Assembly: GCA_016717205.1 (NCBI GenBank)
Contig: JADKGC010000016.1
Span: 1-63,980 of the forward strand
DNA from: Candidatus Flexifilum breve
Lineage (GTDB): Bacteria > Chloroflexota > Anaerolineae > Aggregatilineales > Phototrophicaceae
Reading direction: 5' to 3'
DNA: 63,980 nt
How positions within the stretch are numbered: the stretch's first letter is position 1; every line of letters starts with the position of its first letter. The notes beneath the pieces were generated by a model, which saw nothing but the letters and a program-made list of their open reading frames with translations, made no database searches and was not told the DNA's origin. Of this stretch, positions 1 to 9,494 are shown piece after piece. The position numbers and the translations under genes were made by a program.

Positions 1-943
1 CAATCTGCTCAGAAAGCTGGTTGATCGGCTCAAACGTGCGGCGCGTGTACTCCAAGAACGCGATCAGCGTTCCGAGTGTCGCCCAACCCGCCAATACTCC
101 CTGACCACCGCCGTACAGCACAATCGCCAGACCAACGCTGGTCAAAATCTGCAACCATGATGCATAACCCGTGTAGTAATCGCGAAAGCGGCTGTGAATA
201 TCGACATATTCCTGATTCAGGCGGCGAAACCCTTCGCGGCTGATCGCCTGCTGCCCGAACAACTGCACGATGAGCATACCGTTGAACTGCTCGTTGATGT
301 AGGCGAGGTATTCGCCGACCAACCGATAATAGCGTCAGCTGCGCGCGGATACGCTGGTAATACAGACCGTCACCCGACGTCATTATAGGCGCGGCAGCGA
401 AGCTGGCGGCAGCGCCAAGCGCCAGTTGAGCGCCAGCATCACCACGACGATGCCAATCAACTGCACGATATTGCTCGCCAGCACGACGATGCTCGTTGAA
501 AGCAGTTCGGTCAGCGCGTCGATGTCATTGGAGAGGCGCGACACCAACTGTCCGACAGGAGTCGTGTTGAAAAAGCGCATATCCTGCCGCATGATGTGCT
601 CAAACAACTCTTGCCGTAGGTTGACGAGCGCATTCTGCCCGATGGTTTGCAGCAGGTACGTGTGCGCGAAGCGCAGGATGAAGATGACGAAGATCAGCGC
701 AAAGTAAGTGACACCATACGGGATGAGTCCCGATAAGTCACCGCTGCGGATCGGGCCATCGACCGCGCGCTGAATCAGCAGCGGCATGAGCAACGACAGC
801 CCCGCCACCGCGATCAACATGCCGAACACGAGTAAAATCTGGAACCAGTAGGGACGCAGGAAGCGCCCGATCATGCTGGTCAGATAACGGTCGCTGATCT
901 TGACATTAATCGTATCGGCGGCTGATTCAAGCCTTGCGGACAT
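1..943 (-). pseudogene. ABC exporter half-transporter, membrane domain (frameshifted, cut by window edge)
   Basis: This is the membrane half of an ABC-type multidrug/lipid exporter subunit. The 186-residue start segment (383-943) has an exporter-like membrane region and the elements FFNTTPVGQLVSRLSNDID and LALNWRLAL. It then hits a stop near 383. The homologous protein continues in another frame (about 405-330, ASFAAAPIM then YYQRIRAQL). It shifts again near 325 into a third frame (GEYLAYINEQFNGM ... FRDYYTGYASWLQ ... AFLEYTRRTFEPINQLSEQ) that stays open to base 1. At least two indels are therefore needed, and the stretch around 370-385 may hide more. The nucleotide-binding domain would lie outside the window. 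The start (943) overlaps the 3' end of the next exporter gene by 17 bp, as in heterodimeric exporter operons. Real decay and assembly error cannot be separated from sequence alone. Confidence 0.75.
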
Positions 944-2839
944 GGGCGCTGACCTCCTCTATCTCGTCGGTCTGAGTGTCGTCCTTCAACTCGCGCTCGA
1001 CCATCCGGGCATACGCGCCGTTCTTGGCAATCAAAGCATGATGCGTGCCCTGTTCGACGATGCGCCCATCCGCCATGACAACAATGTGATCGGCATCCTT
1101 CACGGTCGCGATGCGGTGCGCAATGATCAGGCTCGTACGCGAGGCCACCACATGCCGCAGCTCGGCGAGGATATCGGCGGCAGTGCGCGTATCCACACTC
1201 GAGAGCGCGTCATCCAGCACGAGGATCGCCGGGTCGCGAACAATGGCGCGTGCAATCGCCACACGCTGCTTCTGCCCACCGGAGAGCATCACGCCCTTTT
1301 CGCCGACCAGCGTTTCCATCCCTTGCGGCAGCTGTGGGAGGTCGTTGCTGAGGCGCGACATTGTCACCGCCTTCTGCAACTGTTCCTCCCCCACGCCCGG
1401 TCGATTCATGTGCACGTTTTCGGCCAACGTGGTGCTGAACAGGAAAGTCGACTGCGGCACATAGGCGATGTGCTGGCGCAGTTCTTCGAGCTGCAACGCC
1501 TTGACGTCAACCCCATCGACCAGCACGCGTCCGGAGGTCGGATCGAGCACCCGCGCCAGCAGGTTGACCAGCAGCGTCTTACCGCTGCCGGTCGCGCCGA
1601 CCAGCGCCGTCACCTGCCCCGCCGGAATGTGCAGCGACACGTCGTCGAGGACACGCGTTCCATCCATCTGAACCGTGACGTGATCGAACACAATCTCACC
1701 GCGCGCCTCTGGAAGCGACTTCGCGTCGGGTGTGCTGGAGATGGTCGCAGGCTGGAGCAGTGGGGTAATGCGCACGAGCGCGCCGCGCGTCTGCTGGTAG
1801 CGCTGGTAAATCGTACCGAGTTGGAGCAGCACGTTGCTGATCATGCCCAGATACAGGAGAAACTGCGTGAAGTTGCCGAGCGAGAGTTGGCCGTTCAGGG
1901 CGAGGACGCCACCGAACAACACGACTACCCCCGCCGCCAATTGACTGATCATGTTGGGCAGCATGCCAACCGGCTCGTTGCGGCGCTTGAAAAGAGCCAG
2001 CGGCGGCGGTACTCGGCGTTTTCCTCAGCGTAGCGGCGGTTAACTCCGCTCTCGCGCCCAAACGTCTTGATCGTCTGGATGCCACTGAAGGCGTCCTGCA
2101 CCAACGCCGATAAATCGCCCGCTTGATCCTGCACCTTCTCGTACACTGGCGCGAGGCTCTTGCCCGCATACATCTGGAATGCCGTCGAAATCGTCAACAC
2201 GACGAACACGATGACCGTCAGCGGCAAATTCACCGTCGCCAGCAGCACAAACGTCGCGATCAGGGTGAAAAAAGCGCTCCCAAACCGGGTGAAACCCATG
2301 ACGAGCAGGCGCCATGCGGTATCAAGGTCGCTGTACATACGTGAGATGAGATCGCCCGGCGCATGGCGATGGTAGAAACCCTGTTCCAGCGTGAGCAGGT
2401 TGTCGAAAATGTCACGCCGGATATCGAACAACACCGAATAGGCGATGGTTCCGCTGTAGTTGCGCTGAAAAATGAACGCGATCACCGTGATAATCGCGAA
2501 CCCGATCAGCATAGCGATATCGCGCACGATCATCCCCGGCGCGGTCTGCACGCGGATGAAATCGTAGAGCGTATTGAGCGGGACGGGTTGGGCTGCCGGG
2601 GTGAAACCATAGCGGACGTGGTCGATGATGAGACCAATGACATATGGTTCCAATGCGGCGGTCAAACCACCGATGAAGCCCGTGATGATCGATCCGTAGG
2701 CGGCTGCGCGGTACTTCATCACATAGCGCCACAGCCAGCGCATATTGGCGCGGGGTGCGGGCTTGACGACAGTATCCAAGTGACGAAATCCCTTCTGAAA
2801 ACACGTGAACATTAATGTTAGCAGATGCTGTATTGCCAA
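927..2839 (-). pseudogene. ABC exporter subunit, TMD-NBD half-transporter (one frameshift)
   Basis: This is the partner subunit of the exporter encoded just downstream. The membrane domain reads from the 2839 end to about 1990 (YAEENAEYRRR). The protein then continues in another frame from about 2000 (ALFKRRNEPVGMLPN) to the stop at 927. One indel in the CGCCGCCGC run near 1998-2005 repairs it. The ATPase domain has Walker A GATGSGKT, signature LSGGQ and H-loop AHR. The residue after Walker B is Asp instead of the catalytic Glu (ILVLDDALSSVD). That is typical of the degenerate-site half of heterodimeric exporters of the TM287/288 or BmrCD type. The true start is uncertain: the reading opens with TTG at 2839, TTG 2779 has a GAAGGG about 10 nt upstream, and ATG 2743 is also possible. 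Confidence 0.78.
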
Positions 2840-2892
2840 GGCAGTCCAATAGTCATAACCAACTTGTGGAGCCTATGAAAATGGTTTCCTTC

Positions 2893-2898
2893 TATAAT
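2893..2898 (+). promoter_or_regulatory. Candidate -10 box (TATAAT) for kptA
   Basis: A perfect TATAAT lies 37 nt before the GTG start, in the only intergenic gap between the divergent exporter gene and kptA. No good -35 hexamer sits at 16-18 nt; TTGTGG at 2864-2869 is too far upstream. The RBS GAAAGG (2920-2925) lies 9 nt from the start codon. Confidence 0.4.
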
Positions 2899-2934
2899 GG
2901 GCATAGATAACACTTTTGTGAAAGGTTCTGACCC

Positions 2935-3483
2935 GTGCCTGACCTTACCAAACTGTCAAAGTTTCTTTCACTGCTTCTGCGGCATCAGGCAGACCAATTT
3001 GGTTTGGAACTGGATGCGCAGGGCTTCGTCGCCGTTGACGCGGTGTGGAAACAGGTGACGAAGCGCTATCCGGGGAGCTTTCAATACAGCGACTTGCTGC
3101 AGGTGGTAGACGGTGATGCCACGGGGAAAAAGCGTTTTGAGCTGGTAGATGGGCGCATCCGGGCGCTGTACGGGCACAGCGCCGTGCGTGCCATCACCTA
3201 TGAGCCAATTGAACCACCGACCCTACTCTATCATGGCACATCGGCTCACACACTGACGGCCATTCGCGCTGATGGACTGCAGCGACAAGCTCGTCAGTAT
3301 GTCCATTTGACGACGCGGTTTGACCGGGCGACGCAGGTCGGCTCACGTCACGGCGGCCAAACGATCATCCTGACCGTCCGTGCCGCCGACGCTTATCAGT
3401 CCGGGGTGCAGTTCTACCATCCTGAAACGGATCATTATCTGGCTGAGGATATCCCTGCCGCCTTCATCGACTTCCCCGAATAG
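2935..3483 (+). CDS. kptA: RNA 2'-phosphotransferase, KptA/Tpt1 family
   Basis: 182 residues, the normal size for bacterial KptA. The family transfers the 2'-phosphate of an RNA splice junction to NAD, giving ADP-ribose 1'',2''-cyclic phosphate. The N-terminal KLSKFLSLLLRHQ carries the conserved Arg16-His17. The C-terminal ADP-ribosyltransferase-like half shows LYHGTS, then an Arg-rich RQARQYVHLT and a VQFYHPE element. The start is GTG at 2935, supported by GAAAGG 9 nt upstream; no better ATG lies nearby. It is monocistronic and convergent with the dehydrogenase gene, with 3 nt between the stops. Bacteria have no known 2'-phosphorylated tRNA splicing intermediate, so the natural substrate is unknown. 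Confidence 0.92.
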   Translation: MPDLTKLSKFLSLLLRHQADQFGLELDAQGFVAVDAVWKQVTKRYPGSFQYSDLLQVVDGDATGKKRFELVDGRIRALYGHSAVRAITYEPIEPPTLLYHGTSAHTLTAIRADGLQRQARQYVHLTTRFDRATQVGSRHGGQTIILTVRAADAYQSGVQFYHPETDHYLAEDIPAAFIDFPE

Positions 3484-3486
3484 CGG

Positions 3487-4548
3487 CTACGTGCCGTCCG
3501 GGGTGATCATAACCTTCACAATGCCTTCGGGATAATCGACGTTCAGCGCGAACGCCTTGTCGGCTTGGGAGAGCGGGAAGCGGTGCGACACCAACCCATC
3601 AATGTCAACGTTCTGCTGAGTGGCAAGTTGAATCACGCGGGGGTAGACGTGCTTCATGCGCCGGGACATCATGATCGTCAGGCCTTTACGCCGCGCCGTC
3701 GAATGCTTCATAACCACCTGATCTTCCGACGGAATGCCGACCAGCACCAAGCGACCGCCTAAGCGTGCCATTTCCGCGGCCTGCGCGATGCTGTGATCGG
3801 CCCATGCCGCCTCAATCACGATATCGACACCGCGCCCGTGCGTCACTTCACTGATCGTGCGGACGGGGTCATGCGCGTCGATCGTCCACGCCTCAGTCAC
3901 ACCGGCCCACGTTTTCGCCTTCTCCGCGCGCCACGCGAACTTGTCAAATGCGTAGACCGGGTGCGCGCCGCTCATCACAATGAGTTTGGCGATCAGCAGA
4001 CCAATCGGCCCACATCCGAGGATCGCCACACTGTTCGTGACTTTCACTTTGCCGAGATCGACAGCATGCAGCGCCACGCCCAGGGGTTCGAGCATGGCCG
4101 CGCCCACATCGCTGATGGCATCGGGCACGGGGTAGCACTCACGCGCCCCGACGATCATGTACTCGCAGAGTGAACCATCATCCGGGAATAAGCCGCAAAA
4201 GTGCAGACGTCGGCACAAGTTCGGATGCCCATGCTCGCACATCTCACAGCGCCAGCAGGGCGTCGCGGGGTCGACGGCCACACGTTGACCGACGCGCAGT
4301 GGGTCGCCGTTACCGTCGAACGCATTGGCCCCCACCTGTTCTATCACCCCGCCAAATTCATGCCCAAGGGTCAGCGGCTGCTGCACCGCTGTATCGCCAA
4401 TCCGCCCATCCAGATACGTGTGCAAGTCCGACCCGCACACGCCCACCGCGGTCACGCGGATGAGCACATGTTCGGGTTCGGGGTCTTCCGGCATAGGGAC
4501 TTGATCGATTCGCATATCGCGGGGAGCGTATAACCGTGCGGCCAGCAT
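3487..4548 (-). CDS. Zinc-dependent medium-chain alcohol/polyol dehydrogenase
   Basis: 353 residues, full length for the medium-chain dehydrogenase superfamily (sorbitol/threonine dehydrogenase-like branch). The catalytic zinc site is visible as GVCGSD near residue 38 and GHEFGG near 61. A four-Cys structural zinc lobe follows (PCWRCEMCEHGHPNLC). The Rossmann nucleotide loop is GCGPIGLL near 175. The enzyme should oxidise a secondary alcohol or polyol with NAD(P)+; the substrate cannot be read from sequence. It lies 15 bp downstream of treY with an AGGTG-type RBS before the ATG, so co-transcription with treZ-treY is likely. Threonine is a less likely substrate here because an SDR-type threonine dehydrogenase is encoded at 51304. 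Confidence 0.88.
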   Translation of the reverse strand: MLAARLYAPRDMRIDQVPMPEDPEPEHVLIRVTAVGVCGSDLHTYLDGRIGDTAVQQPLTLGHEFGGVIEQVGANAFDGNGDPLRVGQRVAVDPATPCWRCEMCEHGHPNLCRRLHFCGLFPDDGSLCEYMIVGARECYPVPDAISDVGAAMLEPLGVALHAVDLGKVKVTNSVAILGCGPIGLLIAKLIVMSGAHPVYAFDKFAWRAEKAKTWAGVTEAWTIDAHDPVRTISEVTHGRGVDIVIEAAWADHSIAQAAEMARLGGRLVLVGIPSEDQVVMKHSTARRKGLTIMMSRRMKHVYPRVIQLATQQNVDIDGLVSHRFPLSQADKAFALNVDYPEGIVKVMITPDGT

Positions 4549-4563
4549 AGGGCACCTTCCGTG

Positions 4564-7494
4564 TCAGCTCGGCTCAAATAAACCGATTGGAAAATACCGC
4601 AAGGCTTGCGAAAGCACAACCTGTCCGCCGTCGATCATCTCGCCCGTAAATACGTTCTGGTATGAACCACCCTCGACCGTGATGCGTGTGTCGCCCCACA
4701 CGTCGCCAGTCGGAGGGCGCTCCTGTCCATCCGTCAAAGCGACGAGCAGACGCGGCACGATGACGAGAATGCCCTTCCCCTGATAAATACGGCGGAAGGC
4801 AATCACATGATCCGCTTCTGCACCCACCGCGGCAATTGGCTCGTAATCGGATTCGCCGAAGTAACCGGGGTGTTCGCGGCGAAAGTTGAGCACTGCCTGC
4901 ACAATGAACAGCTTGATCCGCTCGTCATGCACCAAGTCCGCGCTCGGCACCCCAAGCTGTTTGACCTCATTGAGCACCGTTCGATACCGGTCATAGTCGA
5001 CGGGGCGGCGATTGTCGGGATCGACGAGGCTAAAGTCCCAGCTTTCCGTTCCTCGATAGGTATCCGGCACGCCGGGGCACGTCAGCTTGAGCAGTTCTTG
5101 GCTCAACGTGTTGAACCACCCGAAATAGGCGACGCGCCGCTGAAACGGTAGGAACGCCTGCACAAACGGACTCGCCTCGCCGTCACGCAGTACAGCGACC
5201 ACAAAGTCGCGGAGCGCGGCGTCGTAAGCCTCGTCGGCGTTCGTCCAACTGGTGTGAACTTTCGCCTCTTTGGTCGCCTTGGCCATGTACGCACACATCC
5301 GCTCACAAAAGGTTTGCCAGTCGTCAGCGCTGGTCAGCGCCTGCGGCCACGCGCCGATCAGCGACTGATACAGCAAATACTCGTCATTCGCATCCGGCAG
5401 CCCATCGATCTTGTCATCAGCATTGAGCGCGCGCCACTCCGCCAGCATGCGCTCCCACTCGCGCGGGATTTCCGAAAGCACGTTCAGCCGCGCGCGAACG
5501 TCCGCGCTCCGCTTGGTGTCGTGCGTCGACGTTGACAGCATGGCGTAGCGCCACAGCTTGCAGCGCTTGATGTTCTGGGCATGGAATTCCTCCAGCGACA
5601 AACCATAGTTCGCCGGACTGCCGCCCACTTCATTGAGCGACACGAGACGGTTGTAAACATAAAACAGCGTGTCTTCGATGCTCTTGGCCATGACCGGGCT
5701 GGTGATCTGTTGGAAACGCATGACAAAGCGCACCAGGTCGTCGTCATACTCCTCGCTGTTGCGCAGCAGCAGCGTGTCGCGGATGAAATCAAAAACACTG
5801 GCGAACACCCCGGGATTACGTCGTTTGGCGTCACGCACTGCCTCATCCAAAAAGTGGCGATCGCGCTCGGCGACATCGTCATCTGTGTTGATATACGTGC
5901 GATAGATCGAGAGCGACGCCATGATTTCACGCAGCGCATGGCGCAAGCCGTTGAGCGTGAAGTCGCGCGTATGCCGATTCTGCTCGCTCAACCGTTCCAA
6001 TTGGTGTGCGAGCGAGTTCACCTCGCTCGACAGCGCCTCCTGCATGATCTTGCGTTTGCTGTCACCTTCCATATCGGCAAAGGGTCGCGTGCTTCCGGCA
6101 AAACCTCCGTAGATTTCAGTCATCGCGGCTTCCGCGCGGCTGTCCACAAACACCCCATTGACGAGGTTCATGAAGTCGTAGCCGGTCGTACCGTAAACCG
6201 CCCAATTGCGCGGCAGCGGCTCTTTTTCCGACAGGATCTTCTCGACGACGACATACAGCGGGTAGTCGCGGACCTCGGACTGGTCCGCTTGGTACGCAGC
6301 AAACCACGCGCTCACCGCCGTTTCAACATCCGCGCGATCCAGTGCGGAGTCTTGGCGGAGCACCATCTCAGTGATATAGCGCTCTTGCAGCCGTCGGAAG
6401 TATTCCGGCGGATTCCACAGCCCGTCCGGGTGATCGATGCGCAGACCGGAAACCTGCCCCTTGGCGATCAGCTCGAAGATCAGCGCGTGCGTATCATCGA
6501 AGACTTCTGGCAGCTCCACCCGAATGGCTGCCATTGTGTTGATGTCGAAGAAGCGGCGGTAATTGATCTCTTCGGCGGCTACACGCCAGTACGCCATGCG
6601 GTACGGCTGCGCACTGACCAGATCGTCCAGTTGGTCGAAACTATGCGGATCGCCGACCACCCCATTCAGGCGGCTGATCGTGTCGGAGAAAGCGGTTTGG
6701 ACCTCGGGTGTCGTACTGTAGAGCGCGGCGATTCGGCGCTTAATCACCTCTTTTTCGCGCATGCGCTCGGTAATTTTCGCCGCATCAACTTCGGATCGCC
6801 CGGGCAGGTAATTGATTGCCGTCAGAATACTTTGCAGCTCGATGACAGGTTCGGCGGTGGCGCCCAACAGCGCGGTCAGCGCGGCGGCAGGCGGTTCGAG
6901 AATCAGGCTGTACGTTCCCGGCGCAACTGGCAATTCGTGGGAACCGTAGCGCAGACAGAATGCCCCTTCCTGATACGCCAGTTGAATCTGTCCCGCTTCC
7001 AGCACCTGACCATACTGATCGCCGAGAATCGGGATCAGTACCTTGCCCGCCAACTCTGGCTTGACGGGCGTCCAATCGATGTCAAAGTAGTTGGTATAGG
7101 CGGAGCTTCGCCCGTTTTCGAGCACATCATTCCACCATGCATTGCAGTTTTCGGCGATGCCCATGTGATTCGGCACCACGTCCACGATTAACCGCATATC
7201 ACGCGCCTGCAGTGCCGCGCTGAAGCGGTCGAAATCCGCGCGCGTGCCTAGTTCCGGGTTCAACTGGCTGTGATCGCAGATGTCATAGCCGTGGCTACTG
7301 CCGGGAAACGCCTTGAGAATCGGCGAGGCATACACATCGCTGATTCCGAGGTCGTGCAGATATGGGATCAGTGCTTCCGCGTCCTTGAAGGTAAATTGTG
7401 CATTGAACTGCACGCGATAGGTTGCCCGAGGAATGTGCCGCTTGGCAATCAATTTCTGGGCCGTCTGCTCGACGAGATGCTGAAGTTCAGCCAT
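4564..7494 (-). CDS. treY: Maltooligosyltrehalose synthase
   Basis: 976 residues, GH13 family. TreY turns the reducing-end alpha-1,4 bond of maltodextrins into an alpha-1,1 bond, producing maltooligosyltrehalose in the cytoplasm. The start has the TreY-typical PRATYRVQFNAQFTFKDA. Then come YASPILKAFPGSSHGYD and DVVPNHMGI (GH13 region I). The catalytic Asp motif is SGLRIDHPDGLW. Late in the protein are STHDTKRSADVRAR and PGVPDTYRGTE. There is no signal peptide. The gene begins 2 nt after the treZ stop, so the pair is translated as one operon, and the zinc dehydrogenase follows. No treX debranching enzyme is adjacent; the pullulanase at 41699 carries a secretion signal and would not replace it inside the cell. 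Confidence 0.95.
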   Translation of the reverse strand: MAELQHLVEQTAQKLIAKRHIPRATYRVQFNAQFTFKDAEALIPYLHDLGISDVYASPILKAFPGSSHGYDICDHSQLNPELGTRADFDRFSAALQARDMRLIVDVVPNHMGIAENCNAWWNDVLENGRSSAYTNYFDIDWTPVKPELAGKVLIPILGDQYGQVLEAGQIQLAYQEGAFCLRYGSHELPVAPGTYSLILEPPAAALTALLGATAEPVIELQSILTAINYLPGRSEVDAAKITERMREKEVIKRRIAALYSTTPEVQTAFSDTISRLNGVVGDPHSFDQLDDLVSAQPYRMAYWRVAAEEINYRRFFDINTMAAIRVELPEVFDDTHALIFELIAKGQVSGLRIDHPDGLWNPPEYFRRLQERYITEMVLRQDSALDRADVETAVSAWFAAYQADQSEVRDYPLYVVVEKILSEKEPLPRNWAVYGTTGYDFMNLVNGVFVDSRAEAAMTEIYGGFAGSTRPFADMEGDSKRKIMQEALSSEVNSLAHQLERLSEQNRHTRDFTLNGLRHALREIMASLSIYRTYINTDDDVAERDRHFLDEAVRDAKRRNPGVFASVFDFIRDTLLLRNSEEYDDDLVRFVMRFQQITSPVMAKSIEDTLFYVYNRLVSLNEVGGSPANYGLSLEEFHAQNIKRCKLWRYAMLSTSTHDTKRSADVRARLNVLSEIPREWERMLAEWRALNADDKIDGLPDANDEYLLYQSLIGAWPQALTSADDWQTFCERMCAYMAKATKEAKVHTSWTNADEAYDAALRDFVVAVLRDGEASPFVQAFLPFQRRVAYFGWFNTLSQELLKLTCPGVPDTYRGTESWDFSLVDPDNRRPVDYDRYRTVLNEVKQLGVPSADLVHDERIKLFIVQAVLNFRREHPGYFGESDYEPIAAVGAEADHVIAFRRIYQGKGILVIVPRLLVALTDGQERPPTGDVWGDTRITVEGGSYQNVFTGEMIDGGQVVLSQALRYFPIGLFEPS

Positions 7495-7496
7495 GT

Positions 7497-9380
7497 TTAT
7501 TGCTCCTCAGCGCGCGCGTAGACGACGAAACTGAACCCGGGCAGCGTGATTTCAACCTCACCTGTCGACTCGAGCAAGTCCTCAGCCGCGGGTTGGCTTA
7601 AGTCAGACGTTTCCGCCCAGCGCGCGTCCGCCGAAGCGATCAGCGTGCGCCACCGCCCTTCAGGCAGCGGCATGCGCGCGGCACACGGATCAGCACCGAG
7701 ATTCAGCAGCGCGGCGACCTCACTGTTCGCATCGGCTGACCAGCGGGGCAAGTAGATCAGCAACTTGTGCTCAAAATCGATGACTTCGGTGCGATCTTTG
7801 TCGGGTACGCGCAGCGCCGGCAGCGAACGGCGCAGCCCGATCATATGCTTGTGGAACTCGAACATCACACGGTGCTTGCCCGTATGCTTGAGATCGAGGT
7901 TGAGCTTGGATTCCAAGAATACCTTCTCAGAAGTGGGGTCAGGGATTTCGACATCGGTTCGAATCAGATGCGCGAATGCCGCCTTCCGTCCCTCGCGCAC
8001 CGCCTGTTTGAGATCATCGTCGTCAAAGTCGACGAAGAACTCGAAGGGGGCCGTTTCCGCGTACTCATCGCCCATCCACAGCATCGGGATATACGGCGCG
8101 AGCAGCACCGCGCCGAGCATCAGCTTGTACTGCTCAAAACTCAGTGACTTGATGAGCCGATCTGCGGGCATGTGATTGCCGATCTGATCGTGATCGTCGA
8201 AGAAGATGATGAACCGGTTGCCCGGCACATGCGCCGATGAACTGCCATGTTTGCGCTTGCGCGATGGGACGTAGTTCCCCGTGTTGACAAAACCTTCGCG
8301 GTACGCCTTCACCATCTGCGGCAGCGTGCCAAAGTCTTCGTGATAGCTCGACTCTGCCCCGACCACATTCCCGAACAGGGCGTGATGGAAATCATCGTTC
8401 CATTGGACATCCATGCCGAAGCCGCCCTGTTCCAGCGGCATGACCAGATCGGCGAGGTTCTGGTCGCTTTCGGCAATCAGATAGATCTGGCGACCGCTGC
8501 TCTGGCAGTAGCGCCCGACCTGCTCGATCAGGTCTTCGATAAATGTAACGGCGGAGAAATCATACATAAAATGCGTCGCATCGAGCCGCAGCGCATCGAG
8601 GTGAAACTCGTGAATCCAGTAGAGCGCGTTCTCGCTGAAATAAGCGCGCACCTCGTCGCTGTACATGTCGTCGAAGTTCATGCCCGCGCCCCACGGCGTG
8701 CGATACTTGTCAGTCATATACGGACCGAAGTTGTGCATCGTGTTGCCCACCGGTCCGAAGTGGTTGTACACCACGTCGAGAATCACGGCGAGACCGCGCT
8801 GATGGCACGCATCGATCAGACTTTTGAAGTCGTGTGGCGTCCCATAGGTGTTGTGCGGCGCGAACAGCAGCACACCATCGTAGCTCCAACCACGCGTCCC
8901 TGCGAACTGATTGACAGGCATGAGCTCTACCGCGGTCACGCCTAACTCGACGAGGTGATCGAGGTGCGGAATTGCGCCGAGGTAGGTTCCTTCGGGCGAA
9001 AATGTCCCGATATGCAGCTCATAGATGATATAGTCGTCGATGGGCAAGCCGCCCCACTCTGACCAATTGAAATCGCGCTCGACTACCGCCGACGGACCAT
9101 GGACACCGTCAGGCATGGCTCGAGCCGCCGGGTCGGGGTATTCGCTCGTCCCATTCAGCCGGTAGAGGTACTGCTGTCCCGCTGTAATGCCGTTCACCAC
9201 CGCGTGAAAGTACCCTTTGTCGCCGTGCGCCATCGACACGTAGCGATCTGGCTCGCCGATCAGGTGCAGGTCAACCGACCGCGCTTCAGGCGCCCAAACC
9301 GTGAATTCGCACCGCTGCTGCTCATCGCCTTCCAGGAGCACCGCGCCGAGTCTCGGCTTCCATCCAGTCTGTAACGGCAT
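7497..9380 (-). CDS. treZ: Malto-oligosyltrehalose trehalohydrolase
   Basis: 627 residues, GH13 family. TreZ hydrolyses maltooligosyltrehalose made by TreY to release trehalose. An N-terminal CBM48/E-set domain (about residues 20-105, CEFTVWAPEARSVDLHL) precedes the (beta/alpha)8 barrel. Visible GH13 signatures are DVVYNHFGPVGN, the nucleophile motif DALRLDATH, the acid/base Glu in LIAESD, and FFDDHDQIGNH. The ATG at 9380 is preceded by AGAAGGAAGC. A candidate promoter lies in the 114-bp gap upstream, which also holds a terminator for the preceding ligase gene. TreZ is the first gene of the treZ-treY-dehydrogenase unit. Confidence 0.95.
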   Translation of the reverse strand: MPLQTGWKPRLGAVLLEGDEQQRCEFTVWAPEARSVDLHLIGEPDRYVSMAHGDKGYFHAVVNGITAGQQYLYRLNGTSEYPDPAARAMPDGVHGPSAVVERDFNWSEWGGLPIDDYIIYELHIGTFSPEGTYLGAIPHLDHLVELGVTAVELMPVNQFAGTRGWSYDGVLLFAPHNTYGTPHDFKSLIDACHQRGLAVILDVVYNHFGPVGNTMHNFGPYMTDKYRTPWGAGMNFDDMYSDEVRAYFSENALYWIHEFHLDALRLDATHFMYDFSAVTFIEDLIEQVGRYCQSSGRQIYLIAESDQNLADLVMPLEQGGFGMDVQWNDDFHHALFGNVVGAESSYHEDFGTLPQMVKAYREGFVNTGNYVPSRKRKHGSSSAHVPGNRFIIFFDDHDQIGNHMPADRLIKSLSFEQYKLMLGAVLLAPYIPMLWMGDEYAETAPFEFFVDFDDDDLKQAVREGRKAAFAHLIRTDVEIPDPTSEKVFLESKLNLDLKHTGKHRVMFEFHKHMIGLRRSLPALRVPDKDRTEVIDFEHKLLIYLPRWSADANSEVAALLNLGADPCAARMPLPEGRWRTLIASADARWAETSDLSQPAAEDLLESTGEVEITLPGFSFVVYARAEEQ

Positions 9381-9414
9381 GTAGCTTCCTTCTATGTATC
9401 AGACCACCGCAGTC

Positions 9415-9420
9415 AATATA
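9415..9420 (-). promoter_or_regulatory. Candidate extended -10 (TGC-TATATT) for treZ
   Basis: On the minus strand the sequence reads AATTATGCTATATT about 35 nt upstream of the treZ ATG. TG one base before the hexamer makes an extended -10, which can work without a clear -35. Very similar GCTATAnT strings precede two ligase genes of the neighbouring cluster. Confidence 0.4.
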
Positions 9421-9462
9421 GCATAATTACAATACAAATAAATGGTGAGTTAGCTCTAAAAT

Positions 9463-9482
9463 GGGGCGATCATGATCGCCCC
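9463..9482 (-). terminator. Palindromic hairpin ending the ATP-grasp pair
   Basis: A perfect 20-bp palindrome, GGGGCGATCATGATCGCCCC, begins 12 nt after the stop of the gene ending at 9495. On the minus strand it is followed by ATTTTAG. It fits an intrinsic terminator separating the ligase genes from treZ, although the T-run is short. It also matches the window-wide family of GGGGC...GCCCC palindromes at gene ends. Confidence 0.55.
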
Positions 9483-9494
9483 GGTCTGCGCTGT

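Noticed and set aside
3487..4548. Naming the zinc dehydrogenase as threonine dehydrogenase (tdh)
   Set aside because: The motifs are general to polyol and alcohol dehydrogenases, and a better-supported SDR-type threonine dehydrogenase overlaps kbl at 51304.
5581..7191. A 536-codon open frame on the plus strand opposite treY, and similar long frames opposite other genes (900-2033, 30108-31421, 31632-33143)
   Set aside because: They mirror the codon pattern of conserved GC-rich genes on the other strand, match no family by eye and lack convincing ribosome binding sites.
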